64,000 nt of DNA from Veillonella parvula. Its GTDB lineage: Bacteria > Bacillota > Negativicutes > Veillonellales > Veillonellaceae. The DNA lies in the NCBI RefSeq assembly GCF_036456085.1, contig NZ_CP138632.1:1593001-1657000 (forward strand), written 5' to 3'. Positions 62,460-64,000 of the stretch are shown one piece after another. Both the position numbers and the translations under genes were made by a program. Position 1 is the first letter of the stretch. Every line of letters begins with the position of its first letter. The notes under the pieces are model-generated. The model was not told the origin of the DNA. It saw only the letters and a list, made by a program, of their open reading frames with translations, and searched no databases.

Positions 62460-64000
62460 TTTACCTTATACCAGCTTGCATACATGATTGGTAATACGAT
62501 GAGTGTTAGAACCGTCGCCACTAGTAAGCCGCCGCTAAAGGCGATAGCCAATGGGCTCCAGAATACAGATCCCATGAGAGGAATCATGCCTAAAATCGCT
62601 GCGATAGCGGTGAGCATGATAGGGCGGAAACGAAGTGTAGCGGAGTTGATAATTGCTTCACGAGGTTCTTGGCCTTCTGTCTTGTGGATTTCGATTTGGT
62701 CTAACAAGATAATGGAGTTACGGATGATCATACCCGAGAGGGCGATGATTCCTAGAATAGCCATAAAGCCTAACGGTGTTCTCGTAATATTAAGTGCTAA
62801 TACAACACCGATTAGCCCCAATGGAGCAGTGAGTAGAGCCATTACCATGAGGGCGATACGCTTTAATTGGAACATGAGGATTGTCATGATTACAAAGAGC
62901 ATAATTGGGATTGGTGTTAATAGCTTTTGAACGGCTGTTTCGCTTTTTTCAGCGGCGCCGTCTAGGTCAATAGAATAGCCTGTAGGCAAGGAATCTCGAA
63001 TGTCTTGTAATGATTTATAGACCTCTTTTGTTTTTGCATTGCCTAAGACACCGGCTTTTACATTTGCATGAACACTAATAGTTGGCATCATGTTGCGATG
63101 CCAGATAATACCATCCTCTTGAGCCATGGTAATAGTTGCAATTTGGCTAAGAGGTACGTAGGAACCATTTCCTGTTTGAATTGGCAAGGATGAAAGAGCA
63201 CTTAAGTTATGTTGCTCGTTGTCACCTAAACGGAAGGTAACAGGAATGGTTTGGTTCCCTTCGTAGTATTCACCAGATTTAGTACCAGACAATAGACTTT
63301 GTAAGTGCAAGGATACAGCGTAGCTATCGATGCCGAGTAAACGTGCCTTGTTTGGATCGATGTGAATATTGGCTACAGGTTCTGTATCTGGCCAGTCAAA
63401 GGCGATATTTTGTAAGTCTTTATCGTCTTGCATTTTTGCTTTTACTTGGTTGGCAATTTCTTTTACCACTTTTTGATCAGGGCCAGCAATGCGAAGCATA
63501 ACTGGATATTTAGATGGTGGGCCAATTTGTATAAATTGAGCATTTACGAGAGCTGAAGGAAATTCTTCATTTAAATAAGATGTTAATTCACCATATAGTT
63601 TATCCCGATCCTCTAAGGATTTTGTGACGATCACATATTGTAAGAAATTATCTCGTTGCAATTCTGGCTCTAAGGTGAGAACGAAACGCGGAGAACCTTG
63701 TCCAATGTACGAGGTAAAGGTTGAAATACGTTCGTCACCTTGCAAATGTTCATCAATGATTTTTGCTTGGTTAGCAGTATACTCGATGGACGAACTTTGA
63801 GGGAATTGCATGGATACAATAATTTCATTACGCGTTGATGATGGGAAAAATTCCTGTTTAATCAACGGTAGTGAAAGCAAGGATAAAACGAAGGCACCTA
63901 GAGTAGCTAATAAGACTACCTTGTGATGTCCTAGTGCCCAATGTAATAGTTTTTCAAACTTATCATAGAAGGTCACATTGAGCTTGTGCATGATACGGTC
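62456..64000 (-). CDS. RND-family efflux pump inner-membrane subunit (C-terminal part, cut by window edge)
   Basis: The last ~515 residues of an RND transporter (full proteins are about 1000-1050). The frame stays open to the window edge, so the start is outside. Visible: membrane helix near the beginning of this part followed by PLIKQEFFPSSTRNEIIV, a porter-domain region (GPPSKYPVMLRIAGPDQ), and then the C-terminal membrane block IPIMLFVIMTILMFQLKRIA, LMALLTAPLGLIGVVLAL-type helix, GFMAILGIIALSGMIIRNSIILLDQI, and RFRPIMLTAIAAILGMIPL, typical of the hydrophobe/amphiphile efflux group. It exports compounds across both membranes with an outer-membrane channel. Confidence 0.88.
   Translation of the reverse strand, partial: DRIMHKLNVTFYDKFEKLLHWALGHHKVVLLATLGAFVLSLLSLPLIKQEFFPSSTRNEIIVSMQFPQSSSIEYTANQAKIIDEHLQGDERISTFTSYIGQGSPRFVLTLEPELQRDNFLQYVIVTKSLEDRDKLYGELTSYLNEEFPSALVNAQFIQIGPPSKYPVMLRIAGPDQKVVKEIANQVKAKMQDDKDLQNIAFDWPDTEPVANIHIDPNKARLLGIDSYAVSLHLQSLLSGTKSGEYYEGNQTIPVTFRLGDNEQHNLSALSSLPIQTGNGSYVPLSQIATITMAQEDGIIWHRNMMPTISVHANVKAGVLGNAKTKEVYKSLQDIRDSLPTGYSIDLDGAAEKSETAVQKLLTPIPIMLFVIMTILMFQLKRIALMVMALLTAPLGLIGVVLALNITRTPLGFMAILGIIALSGMIIRNSIILLDQIEIHKTEGQEPREAIINSATLRFRPIMLTAIAAILGMIPLMGSVFWSPLAIAFSGGLLVATVLTLIVLPIMYASWYKVK

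Overview
The window most likely comes from a Veillonella chromosome (Negativicutes: Gram-negative-walled Firmicutes). The reasons are a Firmicutes-type oriC order (rpmH-rnpA-yidD-yidC-jag-mnmE-mnmG on one arm; dnaA-dnaN-S4 gene-recF-DUF721-remB-gyrB on the other), AT-rich DNA, and outer-membrane functions (Skp/OmpH, an RND pump). The genus is inferred from gene content; no database was searched.

Layout. 0.1-3.1 kb: a YjiH/YjiG-like membrane pair, a CodB-like permease and a 54-aa membrane protein. 3.2-8.5 kb: an AT-rich island with a SIR2-like protein, a KAP-type P-loop NTPase with an unrecognised partner, and a membrane-anchored coiled-coil GIY-YIG protein; this is the best candidate for an undescribed defence system. 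8.8-13.6 kb: an unknown gene split by one in-frame TAG, a sigma-70-like factor, a shortened archaeal-type ATPase and a GH3-like lipoprotein with degraded motifs. 13.9-19.7 kb: [FeFe] hydrogenase, an ArsR/MFS efflux pair with a visible operator, and two related small secreted proteins. 19.7-25 kb: gyrA and an McrBC restriction system. 25-31 kb: a lipoprotein, an SfsA-DUF123 fusion, a structured RNA candidate ahead of a sulfite/nitrite-reductase-like operon, a cupin and a nitroreductase. 30.8-39.1 kb: skp, gerW/DUF2953, cobO, an M23 peptidase, DUF4446, hydF, parB and parA. 39-44 kb: a 0.9-kb gene-free parS zone and a methionine operon (split MetH plus MetF). 44.4-51.4 kb: the rsmG-to-rpmH cluster. 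51.4-54.4 kb: oriC on both sides of dnaA. 54.4-62.2 kb: the dnaN-to-gyrB cluster, an amino-acid permease and a YbjQ protein. The right edge cuts an RND pump gene.

Connections. HydF matures the [FeFe] hydrogenase encoded 20 kb away. The reactivation-domain protein, MetH and MetF form a cobalamin-dependent methionine module, and CobO supplies adenosylcobalamin. ParA, ParB and five parS sites segregate the origin, which is marked by phased DnaA boxes upstream of dnaA and a DnaA-trio tract downstream.

The strongest signal outside genes is a family of six intergenic inverted repeats. Their stems are unrelated, but all share an apical loop of the form CGACTT...ATGGAG; three lie in the rpmH-dnaA gap. 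A second repeat is shared by the mnmE-mnmG and dnaN-S4 gaps. A heptamer, GTGAAAG, recurs upstream of many genes.
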